Shown here: positions 11,952 to 22,930 of the stretch, one piece after another | Position numbering within the stretch: the stretch's first letter is position 1 | Layout: every line of letters begins with the position of its first letter | Assembly (NCBI RefSeq): GCF_029407905.1 | Contig: NC_073627.1 | Coordinates: 46,493,001-46,557,000 of the forward strand | Source: Bubalus kerabau | Lineage: Eukaryota > Chordata > Mammalia > Artiodactyla > Bovidae | Length of the DNA stretch: 64,000 bases | Reading direction: 5' to 3' | Notes under the pieces: model-generated | Database searches by the model: none | What the model was told of the DNA's origin: nothing | The model's input: the letters and a program-made list of their open reading frames with translations, nothing else | Program-made: the position numbers and the translations under genes

Positions 11952-13204
11952 TTTTTAAAATTGAGATTTAACTGATGTTATATTCGTTTCAGGTGCACAA
12001 CATGATTCACTATCTGTATATATTGTGAAATGATCATTACATTAAGTCTAGTTAACATCCATCTTATACATAGTGAGAAATTTTTTTTCTTGTAATGAGG
12101 ACTTTTAAGATCTATTTACTTAGCAGCTTTCAGTTATGCAACACAATATTACTAACTGTAGTCACTATGCTGGACCTTACATCCCCATGACTTATTTATT
12201 TTATAACTGGATGTTTATACCTTTTGACCCCCTTCACTCATTTCACCTACCCTCAACCCCCAATCCCACACCTCTGGCAGCTGCCAATCTGTTTTCTCTC
12301 TGTGAGCTTGGGGGTGGTGGATTTTTAGATTCCACATAGAAGTAAAATTGTATGATATTTGTCTTTCTCTTGACTTATTTTTGCTTAGCATAATTCCCTC
12401 AAGGTCTGTCCATGTTTGTCGCAAATGGCAAGAGTCCATTATTTTTTATTGCTGAATAATATTCCATTGTGTGTGTATATATATACCACATCGTCTTTAT
12501 CCATTCATCCATTGATGGACACTTAGATTGTTTCCATATCTTGACTATTGTAAGTAACAATGTACTGAACATGCAGGTTCATATTCTTTTCAAGTTAGTG
12601 CTTTTGTTTTCTTCACACAAATATCCAGAAGTTGAATTGCTGGATGTTTGTAGGTAGGTAGTAGGTAATTTGATTTTTAATTTTTTGGGGAACCTCCTTA
12701 CTGTTTTCTATAGAGGCTGCACCAATTTACATTTCCACCAACAGTGCACAAGGATTCTTTTTGCCATATCCTTGCCAACGTTTATTTCTTGTGTTCTTTA
12801 TATTCTAACAGGTGTGAAGTGATAACACGTTGTGGTTTTTATTTTCATTTCCCTAATGGTTAGTGATGTTGAGCATCTTCCCAGGTACCTGTTGGCCACC
12901 TGTATGTCGTCTTTGGAAAAATGTCTATGCAGATCTTCTGCCCATTTTTAATCCTTTTCAAATTGTTGTTTTGCAGTTGAGTTTCATGAGCTCTTTATGT
13001 ATTTTGGTTATTAATTCCTTATCAAATATGTGACTTGCAAATATTTTCTCCCATTCAATAGGTTGCCTTTTTATCTTGTTGATGATTTCCTCTACTGTGC
13101 AGAAGCTTTTTAGTTTGATGTAGTTCCACTTGTTAATTTTGCCTTTGCTTTTGGAGTCAGATCCAAAAGCTCATCACCAAGATTGATGCCAAGATGTTTT
13201 AATC
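11952..13204 (-). mobile_element. L1 insertion (-) inside L2
   Basis: A long antisense L1 3' portion: ttgagatttaactgatgtta, gtgcacaacatgattcacta, gctgaataatattccattgt, ttgttttgcagttgagtttc and gtgcagaagctttttagttt, ending in ttttggagtcagatccaaaa. It is old (many indels). It separates the L2 pieces that end near 11951 and restart near 13205. Confidence 0.8.
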
Positions 13205-13285
13205 ACCACTTGTATACTCAGAGCCTCGAACAATACTTGGCACAGTTTTGCTAAGTATTTTAATAAATATTTTGTTTGAATGAGC
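13205..13285 (+). mobile_element. L2 LINE, 3' terminus, second segment (+)
   Basis: acaatacttggcacagtttt and ttaataaatattttgtttga, then atgagca, are the L2 3' end (family text: 'cctggcacat...aataaatatttgttgaatga'). Confidence 0.6.
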
Positions 13286-14103
13286 AGACAAACAAATGAA
13301 TTGCAGGCTGCTTGCCTTAAAACTCTATGGAAGGCAGTGCAGCTTATTGGACTGAGGAAATCAAACTAAAGGGAAAGCCAAATATTTTCTGCTGAGATGG
13401 CTCTGACAGCTGAGACGCTGTGGGGAGGGGCCTCAGCAAAATCAGATACTGAACAGCAGAGATTCAGGTAATTCAGATCCAGTGGTCATAGGCTTCAAAG
13501 TTGAGCATGGGGTGTGTGTGTGTGGGCTTCCCTTCAAGCCATCTGGGCAGCTGTCCTTGGCATGAACTCAGTGATCACCCTCCTGCTGCTGCACTGTCAG
13601 GAGGGAGTCCATACTGCTTGGGCATTCATTCATTCAGAAATGTGTATCTGGAGGCTTCTGTGTGTAAAGCTCTGGGCTGGGTGTTGTGAGAACTAAAGAT
13701 AAGATATGGTAAGATACATTTTTATCTTCTAAGAGTTCATATGTAAATGTCTGTATTTACACGTAGAAAAATAATAACTGTAAGAGATTAAAATCGAGTG
13801 CAATGGGGATTCAAGCAAAGGGGGAATTTTCTCAAGTTGAGGAGCTCCCAAACAGCTTTATGGAGGCCATGTTCAATGTGGACCTTGAACAGTTCACACA
13901 TAAGACGTATTTAGTTAGTTTCACTTGGGCTGAAGGAATTCAAGTTCCTGTGTGTCTTCCTACTGCTGGGGCTGGAGACCAGCAATCACCTCTTTGAAAG
14001 AATTTCCTTTCAGTGTGGTATGTAAAGCATTTTTGACACACACTTCTATTAAAAAATACGAAGGTAGCAGCTGAGTTGAAAAATACCCTGTGATAATGCA
14101 CTT
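13286..14103. other. Intergenic, diverged ancient repeat at most
   Basis: Sequence around 13610-13850 (cattcattcattcagaaatg, gctctgggctgggtgttgtg) resembles a widespread ancient mammalian repeat. The rest is unrecognised. No gene is supported. Confidence 0.4.
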
Positions 14104-14264
14104 GAGACGTCCCTGGTGATCCAGTAGTTAAGAATCCACCGTCCAATACACGGGACATGGATTCGATACCTGGTTGGGGAACTAAGATCCCCCCTGCTGC
14201 AGGGCAACTGAGCTCTCATGCCACAACCAAGACCCGATACAGCCAAATAAATAAATATTAAAAA
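14104..14264 (+). repeat. CHR-type SINE (+)
   Basis: gagacgtccctggtgatcca, gattcgatacctggttgggg and aactaagatcccccctgctg, ending in an (AAAT)n-like tail (ccaaataaataaatattaaa). Confidence 0.88.
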
Positions 14265-14982
14265 AATAATAATGTACTTGAAACAGAATAGGTGTTCATC
14301 TCAAACAACTGGAAAGCTGTGGTTACCTGTTAAGTGTCGATGGCAGCTGAAACATGGACCAGATTTTAAGCCTGGCGCAGTTGTATCATCTTAACATTGC
14401 ACTCAAGATTCTACCACATTTTAGGACTCACGTTTGCGGAGTGAGAGTTATTATGTATGACAAATGACCCTTAAAACCAAAATAAAGAAGCTCTGCCTGC
14501 CCAGCAATCAGTGAAAAAGAATTAAGAGAGGCATGCCATCTGCCAGGAAAAGCCCCTCTCACGTGGCCAGGACTGTGGCGCTCCCAAGGCCACGAAAGGT
14601 GGGAGTGGGCAAGGGAGCTTGCCGGAGGGTCTCCTGGCTGACTTCTCTGTGCCAGTGGATCTACCTGCTTTTAGAGCTCCCTGCTCCACTCTCTGTTGAG
14701 CTTATATTTTTGCTAAATCGAATTTTTCAACGGATTTTCTCTTTGTGAATCATGAATTCTGGAACAGAAAACATGTAGTTCTGGGAGGTGTGCAAAACAG
14801 GGAAAGTGGTATGTGTTGCTTCACGGGGTGGTGGTTTAGAGATGGAGGACCCAGCCCAATAAGGCATCTGGTCTTTACACTGCATTCCGATAAGGATTGA
14901 CCTCCACCTACTACCTCCAAGGAACAATTCAAGTGCTGCTTATAGTGTATTTGAACTAAGGATCTCGAGAACAAAATGGAGG
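14265..14982. other. Intergenic, nothing recognised
   Basis: Unique-looking sequence between two CHR-type SINEs; no coding signal. Confidence 0.5.
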
Positions 14983-15095
14983 GAATTCCCTAGCTGTCCA
15001 GTGGTTAGGACTTTGAGCTCTTGCTGCCGGGGGTGCAGGTTGAATCCCTGGTCAGAGAAATAAGATCCCACAAGCCACACAGCCAAGAGGGAAAA
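14983..15095 (+). repeat. CHR-type SINE (+)
   Basis: gaattccctagctgtccagt and ggtgcaggttgaatccctgg, then aaataagatcccacaagcca and an A-rich end. Confidence 0.87.
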
Positions 15096-15267
15096 GGACA
15101 ATCTAGATTTCGATATTTCTAACAAACCTTGGCCTAGGAGCATTGATAGATCATCATTCCTCCTGACCTTAGGTCAGTCCTCATGTGTAGGCAGTGTTGG
15201 TGAGGCAGTATCCTTTTCTTTCCTCTTTGTGGGATATTTTAAATGTGCTTACATTAAGAGGACACCC

Positions 15268-15468
15268 AGGGACTTCCCCAGCGGTCCAGTGGTTAAGACT
15301 GTGAGCTTCCACGGGGGTCCGGGTTTGGTCCCACATGCCACAGGACAACTAAGCCGACTTACCACAACAAAATATCCCACATACTGGAGTGAAGATCCTG
15401 CATGCCACAGCTAAGACCTGACCACACAGCCAAGTAAATAAGTTAAAAAAAAATTTTTTTTTTTAAAA
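15268..15468 (+). repeat. CHR-type SINE (+)
   Basis: gggacttccccagcggtcca, ccgggtttggtcccacatgc, and an A-rich/T-rich end at 15443-15468. A long internal part is present, so this is close to full length. Confidence 0.87.
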
Positions 15469-15498
15469 GAAGGCACCCAATCTGCATATATCTTTGTG

Positions 15499-15692
15499 TC
15501 TGTCAGTCACTCAGTCGTGTCCGACTCTTTGCGACCCCTTGGACTGTAGCCCACCAGGCTCCTCTGTACGTGGATTTCTCCAGGCAAGAATACTGGAGTG
15601 TGTAGCCATTTCCTTCTTCAGGGATCCTCTTAAACCCAGGTCTCCCTCATTGCAGGCAGATTCTTTACCATTTGAGCTACTCGGGAAGCCTG
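15499..15692 (-). repeat. Bov-tA SINE (-)
   Basis: gtgtccgactctttgcgacc, ggactgtagcccaccaggct and gcaggcagattctttaccat, ending ctcgggaagcc. Confidence 0.92.
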
Positions 15693-17540
15693 CACTTACC
15701 AATATGAATTCCTAAATCCTCCAGCTCATGGGTTGGATTCTCATTCATTTTGTTGATAGGATGGGTCTGTTAGGGTGCCTCTTTCCAAAAAATAGAAACA
15801 ACAAAAAAATGCAACAAATCCTTCTGAGAGAGGGTATGGGGTTCTAGCAGATAAGGGTAAAACGCCTGTCCCCGAAGATAACCTCTCTTGCTCATCAGTG
15901 AGTCATCTGTCCTTTGACTTCTCAAGGTCCTGGAGAGACAGGAGCCCAGCTGGCAGCACCCCTACATGTGCTTCGAGCAGAGGGTAATTGGAGGTGGAGG
16001 GCGGGCAGTGGGCCCTGCTGACCCCTTGTAGAGGGCAGCATAGGACATTCCGGGTTGCAAGATGAGAACGTCCGTGCACCGGCCTGCTTCTGCCTTCAGG
16101 GTCCAGTCCGAGGCCCTGGGGATAAAGGGATCATCAAAGCCCTTTGACCTCTTGCCAGATCAGAAATGGAGACGTGGTTAGAAGCATCAGGATTTGGTAG
16201 GTCTCGTTTTCCTTCCCCACTCCCTGCCCCTCCCCCCCTACAAAGCCCTAGAAGGAAAGAGCAACTTAGCCCCCTTACCAGCAGTACTGAAGAATCACCT
16301 GCCGCTCCCCCCCCCCCCCACCTCCAGATTACCTGCCTCCAGCCTGTATGGGAACCGTGGTCCTGGGAGGAAAAATGCTGACCTACGAACTCCCTGCCCC
16401 CCATTCTCCTCGAATGCACCCAGGGCAGAGTTTTGACTGAACTCATCAGTTCTTTCTTGGGAACCTGTTCTTCTAGCTTCATTTTCCTTTCCTTGCTTCC
16501 TTTATTTCTAGAATTCTGAGAGCTGTACTGTTCATTGTTTCTACCCATCATTATTAAGGGAGAGATATGGAAACATTCCCATGGTAACAGTTTCATCTCA
16601 AAATATCTGAATGCTATTAGCTGCTTTCCCACTCCGGGGAAAAGACTAGGTCCTTTTTTTTTCTTCCTCATCTTCAGAGTACAGTTGACAGATTCTCTCT
16701 ACACTGCAGGGAGGCCTGCTCAGGTCAGGAGCAGAGATAGGAAAGCCCAGAAAGTCAGATTTGTTTCTTAGCAGACTTCACTTTCTGAACTAAGTGGAAA
16801 CATTTCAAAAAACTTAAAATTATATGGCCCTCACACTGACCCAGAGAATTGCTGGTGGGAGCCCTGATGAAAATACCAGCTTCTCTGGTGAAAATCATCA
16901 CCTGAGAACACATAAGAGGGGCCAGCACAGACGTGCTCCAAAGTCCCACATACCACACTGATTTACCACAGAGCGACCTGGTTTGAGCAAGTTCAGATGT
17001 ACATGCTGATGGTCGTTAGGGAGGCAGGGACAGACAATGTGACAAGAGAGGATTATATTCAATAACTTTATATTCATGACAGGCTTTATGGCCAACCAGG
17101 GATTTTCAGATTGAAATATGTTGATGGAAGAGACAGGACACGCTTGTCTTAAATAAGTATATTCGTTACCTCACTGTTTTTGTGGGTCAGACATTTAGGA
17201 GTGGTTTAGTCAGGTGGTTGTGGTTCAGAGTCTGTAATTAGGTTGCTGTCATCTGAAGGCTTGAATCGGGCCTGAGGACCCCTTTCCTCTAAGATGGCTG
17301 GCTCATACGGCTATTGGCAGGAAGCCTCAGTTCCTCACCACTCGGGCCTCTTCCCATAGGGCTGCTTGAGTGATGCCGCAGGCAGCTCGCTTCACCACGG
17401 AGCAAGTGAGTCAGGAGCTAGAGAGCAAGGGGGAACCTGCACTCTATCTTGTGACCTCGCCTCAGAAGGTGCACATTGCTTCTGCCGTATTCTATTTATT
17501 AGGAGTTACTCAGTCCAGCCCAAACTTAAGGGGAAGAGAC
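15693..17540. other. Intergenic, no gene or repeat recognised
   Basis: Moderately GC-rich sequence with a short C run (about 16308-16319). Overlapping open frames on both strands around 16096-16771 have no family resemblance and no splice or promoter context. Confidence 0.5.
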
Positions 17541-17556
17541 TCAAACCCCACTCTTT

Positions 17557-17648
17557 GTTTTGTTTTGTTTTGTTTGGCCTCAACTGCAAAGTATGTGGGA
17601 TCTTAATTCCCCAACCGGAGACTGAACCTGCGTCCCTTGCAGTAGGGG
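17557..17648 (-). repeat. CHR-type SINE, partial (-)
   Basis: (TTTTG)n then gtgggatcttaattccccaa and gactgaacctgcgtcccttg. It is cut short by the Bov-tA that starts at 17649. Confidence 0.75.
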
Positions 17649-17836
17649 CTTCCCTAGAATCTGCCTTCAATGCAGGAGACATACGTTCGATCCCTGGGTC
17701 GGGAAGATCCCCTGGAGAAGAGCATGGCAACCCATTGTAGTATTCTTACCTGGACAATTCCCATGGACAGAAAAGTCTCGACGGCTACAGTCCATAGGTT
17801 GCCAAGAGTCGGACACGACTGAAGCAAGTGATCATG
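17649..17836 (+). repeat. Bov-tA SINE (+)
   Basis: ggcttccctagaatctgcct, tacgttcgatccctgggtcg, gagaagagcatggcaaccca and agagtcggacacgactgaag. The A-box end is shortened. Confidence 0.9.
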
Positions 17837-17871
17837 TGTGCATGCCCTTAGAGTAGAAGCTCGAATTCTTT

Positions 17872-18067
17872 TTTGAAAAATATTTAATTGTTTATTTGGC
17901 TGCACCAGGTCTTAGTTACGGCATATGGGACCTTCGATCTTCACTGCCGTGTGAAGGATCTTTTTCATTGCAGCCTGTAGGATCTAGTTCACTGACTAGG
18001 GATCGAATGCAATCCCCCTGCATTGGGAGTGCAGAGTTTTAGCCACTGGACCACCAGCGAAGTCCCT
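17872..18067 (-). repeat. CHR-type SINE (-)
   Basis: atttggctgcaccaggtctt, ggatctagttcactgactag, cctgcattgggagtgcagag and ccactggaccaccagcgaag. Third SINE in a back-to-back cluster. Confidence 0.88.
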
Positions 18068-18094
18068 GAAGCTCCACTTCTTGAAAGTAGGACT

Positions 18095-18455
18095 ATCAAA
18101 GACGTGTGAACATTTTTTAAAACCATCACATCATAGTAGTTATGTAAAAGAATGAGGCAATGCTATCTGTACTGATATGAGGCAATCTCCAAGATGCATA
18201 TTCAGGGAAAACAGCAAGATGCAGAACAGAAAGTCTGGATACCATTTGTGGTTTAAAAAAGCAATGAGGGAGACATATGCAAATATACACACATATGGTC
18301 TCACATATGTAGATTATCTCTCAGAAGATATACAATAAACTGGCCTTGAGGTAGGAGAGAGGTTGGCTTCTGAACTTTTGAGTTTCATTTGTGTAACTAT
18401 TACTCTTCAATAATAAAATTTAATTTAAAAATAGATTAAAAGAACAGAGGTAAAT
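18095..18455 (+). repeat. Diverged ancient interspersed repeat
   Basis: gtactgatatgaggcaatct, ctccaagatgcatattcagg, cagcaagatgcagaacagaa and accatttgtggtttaaaaaa follow the order of a widespread mammalian repeat 3' end, with an A/T-rich terminus. Family not named with confidence. Confidence 0.4.
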
Positions 18456-18888
18456 AACATTGTTGCAGGAATTCAGGGTAAAAGAATGACCAGTTTGAGT
18501 GGAATGAAAGCTACCGGAGCAGATAATTTCTGGGGATTGGTTTGCTTGTTGGCTTGCTACTTTTCTTTGAAGCAAGTTTGCTCTGTTTGAAGGTGTGTGT
18601 TGAGATAGGAGCAAGATGGTCAAGGAAAATAGACTGAGTTCTCTGAAGGAAAGCACTTGGGAGAGAACCTCCCGTAGCTCCTACACCATGTATATCAGCA
18701 TTTTGTATGTATCTGTTGTCCTTTCTCTCCTGTTACTACAGATAAACTGTCCACAAGGCAGCCCCGTTACTTCAGCACTAGCTTCCAGCCCCTCTCATCT
18801 GCATCCTCCAGAAATTCTTTTTCTTTGTCTCTCTCTCCCTCCCTCCCCACCCCGCACTGTCATCAACTTCTTTTTTGTTTTCCTTTCT

Positions 18889-19003
18889 TCTGGATTTGTT
18901 TGTTTGTTTTGGCTCATGGGACCTTAGTTCCCTAACCAGGGATTGAACCTGGACCCTTGGCAGTAAGAACTCAGAGCTCTAACCACTGGATGTTCCCTGG
19001 GTG
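18889..19003 (-). repeat. CHR-type SINE, short (-)
   Basis: (TTTG)n, accttagttccctaaccagg, gattgaacctggacccttgg and aaccactggatgttccctgg. Confidence 0.83.
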
Positions 19004-19138
19004 TTAGAGAACCACCCTCCCCTAGATGTTCTTATACAAGCATATTGTTATTTCTGCCATTAAAAAAAATTATCTTCTTGTCCTCCGCCTTCTGTTCTCC
19101 TTTACAATAGCATTGCTTGAAAGTTTCTCCCATGTCTT

Positions 19139-19187
19139 ATGATATGTCACTGTGGTTTTGATTTGCATTTCTCTAATGACTAGTGAC
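19139..19187 (-). mobile_element. L1 fragment left of the BovB insertion (-)
   Basis: gtcactgtggttttgatttg and catttctctaatgactagtg are antisense L1 text that resumes at 19791. Confidence 0.75.
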
Positions 19188-19790
19188 GTTAGACTTTATT
19201 TTTTGGGGCTCCAAAATCACTGCAGATGGTGACTGCAGCCATGAAATTAAAAGATGCTTACTCCTTGGAAGGAAAGTTATGACCAACCTAGATAGCATAT
19301 TGAAAAGCAGAGACATTACTTTGCCAACAAAGGTCCGTCTAGTCAAGGCTATGGTTTTTCCAGTGGTCATGTATGGATGTGAGAGTTGGACTGTTAAGAA
19401 AGCTGAGCACCGAAGAATTGATACTTTTGAACTGTGGTGTTGGAGAAGACTCTTGAGAGTTCCTTGGACTGCAAGGAGATCCAACCAGTCCGTTCTAAAG
19501 GAGACCAGTCCTGAGTGTTCATTGGAAGGACTGATGCTAAAGCTGAAACTCCAATACTTTGGCCACCTCATGCGAAGAGTTGACTCATTGGAAAAGACCT
19601 TGATGCTGGGAGGGATTGGGGGCAGGAGGAGAAGGGGACGACAGAGGATGAGATGGCTGGATGGCATCACCAACTCAATGGACATGAGTTTGAGTGAACT
19701 CCGAGAGTTGGTGATGGACAGGGAGGCCTGGTGTGCTGCGATCCTGGGGTCACAAAGAGTCGGACACGACTGAGCGACTGAACTGAACTG
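19188..19790 (+). mobile_element. 5'-truncated BovB LINE (+) with open reading frame
   Basis: The 3' end of BovB: agactttattttttggggct, then the C-terminal part of the reverse-transcriptase polyprotein, ending cgactgaactgaactg. The frame is open from the left edge to the normal stop near 19773 (peptide pieces such as [38 protein letters not shown]). Because the element is truncated it cannot encode an active enzyme. It is flanked by a target duplication aatgactagtgac (19175-19187) / aatggctagtgat (19791-19803) with two differences, lying in an L1. The open frame suggests a rather recent insertion. Confidence 0.93.
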
Positions 19791-20255
19791 AATGGCTAGT
19801 GATGCTGAGCATCTTTTCATGGGTTTATTGGTTGTTAGTATGTCCTTTTTAGAAAAATGTCTGAGTCCTTTGCCTATTTAAAAGTTGTTATCTTTTTATT
19901 GTTGTAAGAGTTTACTTTCTCAGTCTGTGAGTTGTCTTTTCATTTTCTTAGTAGAGGCCTTTGAAACACATAAGGTTTTAATTTCGAAGAAGTCTAATTT
20001 ACTTATGTATTTGTTATGTTGTTTGTGCTTTTGGTAACATATCCAAGAAACTGTTACCTAACCCAAAGTGACCAATATTTATAGCTATGTTTTCTTCTAA
20101 GAGTTTTAGCTCTTATATACATTCAAACCTTTGGTCCCTTTTATATTATATGAGCTTATATATACTGAATATCTGCTTTGCATGTGGATATTCGATTATT
20201 CCAGCACCATTTGTTGAAAACACTATCCTTTTCCTATTGAACAGTCTTCTCTAGG
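19791..20255 (-). mobile_element. L1 fragment right of the BovB insertion (-)
   Basis: gatgctgagcatcttttcat, gtccttttta, ctgagtcctttgcctattta and ttattccagcaccatttgtt are antisense L1 ORF2 3'-region motifs. Confidence 0.75.
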
Positions 20256-20505
20256 TCTGTCCATGTTGCTACAAATGGCAATAGTTCACTCTTTTTATGA
20301 CTGAGTAGTAGTCCGTTGCATATATAAATACAACTTCTTTATACATTCATCTATCAGTGGACACTTAGGTTGCTTCCATGTCTTGGTTCTGTTGTAAATA
20401 TTGCTGCTATGAATGCTGAGGTGCATGTGTCTTTTAGAATTAGAGTTTTTATTTTTTCCAGATATATGCCCAGCAGGGGGACTGCATGATCATACGGTAG
20501 TTCTA
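20256..20505 (-). mobile_element. Second L1 fragment (-)
   Basis: aggtctgtccatgttgctac, gactgagtagtagtccgttg and gttgcttccatgtcttggtt belong to a part of L1 nearer the 3' end than the adjoining piece, so this is a separate or rearranged copy. Confidence 0.65.
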
Positions 20506-20544
20506 TCCTGAATCCTTGCTTTCTCTTTCTCTATTATGCTTATC

Positions 20545-20725
20545 ACCACTCTTCATACTGTACTTTTTGTATAATTAATTTTGTTAGTTGTTTCCCCAAC
20601 ACTGTAAACTCTGTGAGGGCAGAATTTGTGTTCTGTTTTGTTCATGGCTTTATCCTCAGCTCCTTGCACAGTGCCTGGCACATAGCAGACACTCAGATAT
20701 TTGTTCAGTGAATACATAAAGCAAG
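20545..20725 (+). mobile_element. L2 LINE 3' end (+)
   Basis: actgtaaactctgtgagggc, cagctccttgcacagtgcct, ggcacatagcagacactcag and atttgttcagtgaatacata are a clear L2 3' terminus. Confidence 0.8.
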
Positions 20726-20799
20726 CCTGTGGGCACAAGGGGGTGGGTGGGAGAGTATAATAAAAAGGAGGGGAAATTAGCACATTTTATAGAGCTGTT

Positions 20800-20975
20800 T
20801 CCAAAGTCCTTTTCACATATTTAATTCTCATATCCAAGAGGTATAGTATTATCATCATCCTCGTTAAAACTATAACAGAGCTGCAGCTGAAGGAATGTGG
20901 GTAACCAGTCATGGATCCAGCTGAGTAGCAGGCCTGGGACTTGAACCAGTGTCCCCTGTCTGATGCCTTGATTGA
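20800..20975 (-). repeat. Probable MIR (-)
   Basis: tttaattctcatatccaaga, a diverged middle, then ggcctgggacttgaaccagt and gtcccctgtctgatgccttg. Confidence 0.5.
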
Positions 20976-21005
20976 GGTTGGTACCTGTTAGCAATGGCTT
21001 CATAT

Positions 21006-21216
21006 GTGTGTGTTAGTCGCTTAGTCGTGTCCAACTCTTTGTGACCCCATGGACTGTAGCCTGCCAGGCTTCTCTGTCCATGGAATTCTCCAGGCAAGAA
21101 TACTGGAGCGGGTTGCCATTCCCTTCTCCAGGGGATCTTCCCAACCCAGGAATCAAATCTGGGTCTTGGGCATTGCAGGCAGATTCTTTACCGTCTGAGT
21201 CACCAGGGAAGCCCTC
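21006..21216 (-). repeat. Bov-tA SINE (-)
   Basis: gtcgcttagtcgtgtccaac, ccatggactgtagcctgcca, gagcgggttgccattccctt and ctgagtcaccagggaagccc. Confidence 0.93.
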
Positions 21217-21760
21217 TTAAGCTCCTTTCTGCTTTAATTTTTGCTTAGGACCACATCCCAAAAGAAGGAACAGAGCTTCTGGCTAGGGCTTGGCACAGGC
21301 AACTCCACATTTCCGAACTAGAGCACCTTAAAACCCCGGCGTGACAGAGTGAGCACAGCACCTGCAGATGCTCAGGAGAGCCTGGCACTTATTTTTAGCC
21401 AGAAGAGGAAAAACGCGGAATATCTTCTAGGAGAGTTGGCAGCTGGCGGGCTGCTGATACAGCTGTGTTTATGTAAGCCAGCGGCAGAGGAGAGCATGAG
21501 GGTTAAGAAGGAGGCAGGAGTTTGCTGAGTCCATCTATCCACTTAGCAATGCTCTGATGCCCACTGCCTTTTTGGGGGGAGTTTTGGGTCAAGAGTTATC
21601 ACTGAGGAGAGAGGGCTGTGCAGATCATGTAGAGACTGTAGAGAGCATAGGAGCAACCCCCACCCCCATATCAGAGCATTGTCAACGCAGTCCCTTAGAA
21701 GATGTGTCCACTGGTTCTCAGCCTCTTCCCACCGTGTTATCCAGGAGTAAATCAAACAAC
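21217..21760. other. Intergenic, nothing recognised
   Basis: Unique-looking, moderately GC-rich sequence without a coding signal. Confidence 0.5.
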
Positions 21761-22091
21761 AGGACTGCCCTTGTGGCTCAGTGGATAAGCATCTGCCTGC
21801 TGGTGCAGGGGGCACAGGTTCAATCCCTGGTCCAGGAAGCTCCCACGTGGCACGGAACAGCTAAGCCCATGTGCACGTGCTGCAACTACGGAGCCCACGT
21901 GCCGCATCTACTGGAGCCCGTGCACCTAGAGCCCATGCCCCCCAACAAGAGAAGCCCCCACGAGAGGCCCATGCACCGTAACAAGGAGCAGTCCCTGCTC
22001 GCTGCAACTAGAGAGAGCCCGCGCACAGCAACGAACACCCAGCACAACCAAAAACAAATACATAACATTATTTAAAAAAATAAAAAAACAG
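21761..22091 (+). repeat. Full-length CHR-type SINE (+)
   Basis: aggactgcccttgtggctca, acaggttcaatccctggtcc, multiple 'gagcccatgc..gcaactacgg' internal units, agcacaaccaaaaacaaata and an A-rich tail. Confidence 0.88.
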
Positions 22092-22234
22092 AAGCTCATT
22101 CAAATGGTACAGCTGTAAAGCACAGCAGTTCATCTGATTCTGATCGTATTTCTCAAGTGTTCCAGGTGAAAGCAATCCCTAACACCCCGTCCTACAGAGG
22201 TTGTCAAACAGTGGGCTCCGGTTTTCTCGAGTGC

Positions 22235-22441
22235 TCTGCTTAGTTGCTCAGTCGTGTCCGATTCTGCGACCCCATGGACTGCAGCCCGTCAGGTTCCTAT
22301 ATCCATGGGATTCTCCAGGCAAGAATACTGGAGTGGGTTGCCACTTCCTCCTCCAGGAGATCTTCCCGGCCTGGGGCCTGAAACCAGGTCTGCCGCATTT
22401 GCAAGCAGACTCTTTACCATCTGAGCCACCAGGGAAGTCTG
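22235..22441 (-). repeat. Bov-tA SINE (-)
   Basis: ttgctcagtcgtgtccgatt, ggactgcagcccgtcaggtt, gagtgggttgccacttcctc and ctgagccaccagggaagtct. Confidence 0.92.
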
Positions 22442-22524
22442 TGTTTTCTCGTAGGGTCAGAGAATAAAGCTTTAAAGGAGCCATCGGCAGGTTCTCTTGA
22501 GAATTAAGGTGGACACTTTTTCCA

Positions 22525-22930
22525 GTAGGGATTTTTTTTTTTAACCTTTAATGATGAAAATGTTCAAATAAAAACAGAAACAAGCAGAGAGCATAATGAC
22601 CCCTCGCGAACCCATCAGCCACCTTCAACAGTCATCAACTCAACCAGTCTTATTTCATCTGTTCCCCCTCCCACTCTGAAATTGTTTTGAACAAGTCTCC
22701 GACAGCACATCATTTCATCTGAAAATGTTTTGGCGTGTACCTCAACGATAGGGAATCTTAAAAAAAAAACACAACAACTACAAAACATGATACCATTTTC
22801 ACACTTAAAAAAAATAACTTCTCAAGATTAAAATACAGAGTTCAGATTTCCCCAGTTGTTTAAAGAAGTTTTTCTCCCCATTTTGTTTAAATCAGGATCC
22901 AAAAAAAGATTCAGCTCTTTCCCTCTCTGC
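22525..22930. mobile_element. Old L1M-type 3' UTR fragment
   Basis: acctttaatgatgaaaatgt, aaattgttttgaacaagtct, atgataccattttcacactt and cagatttccccagttgttta resemble old L1 3'-UTR text. Strand not fixed. Confidence 0.5.

Noticed and set aside
16096..16671. 191-codon open frame on -
   Set aside because: Contains a C/G homopolymer and no recognisable domain; overlapping frames open on +.
19183..19773. 196-residue protein on +
   Set aside because: It is the C-terminal end of a BovB reverse transcriptase in a truncated element, not a host gene. The long minus-strand frame over it (19173-19820) is its shadow.
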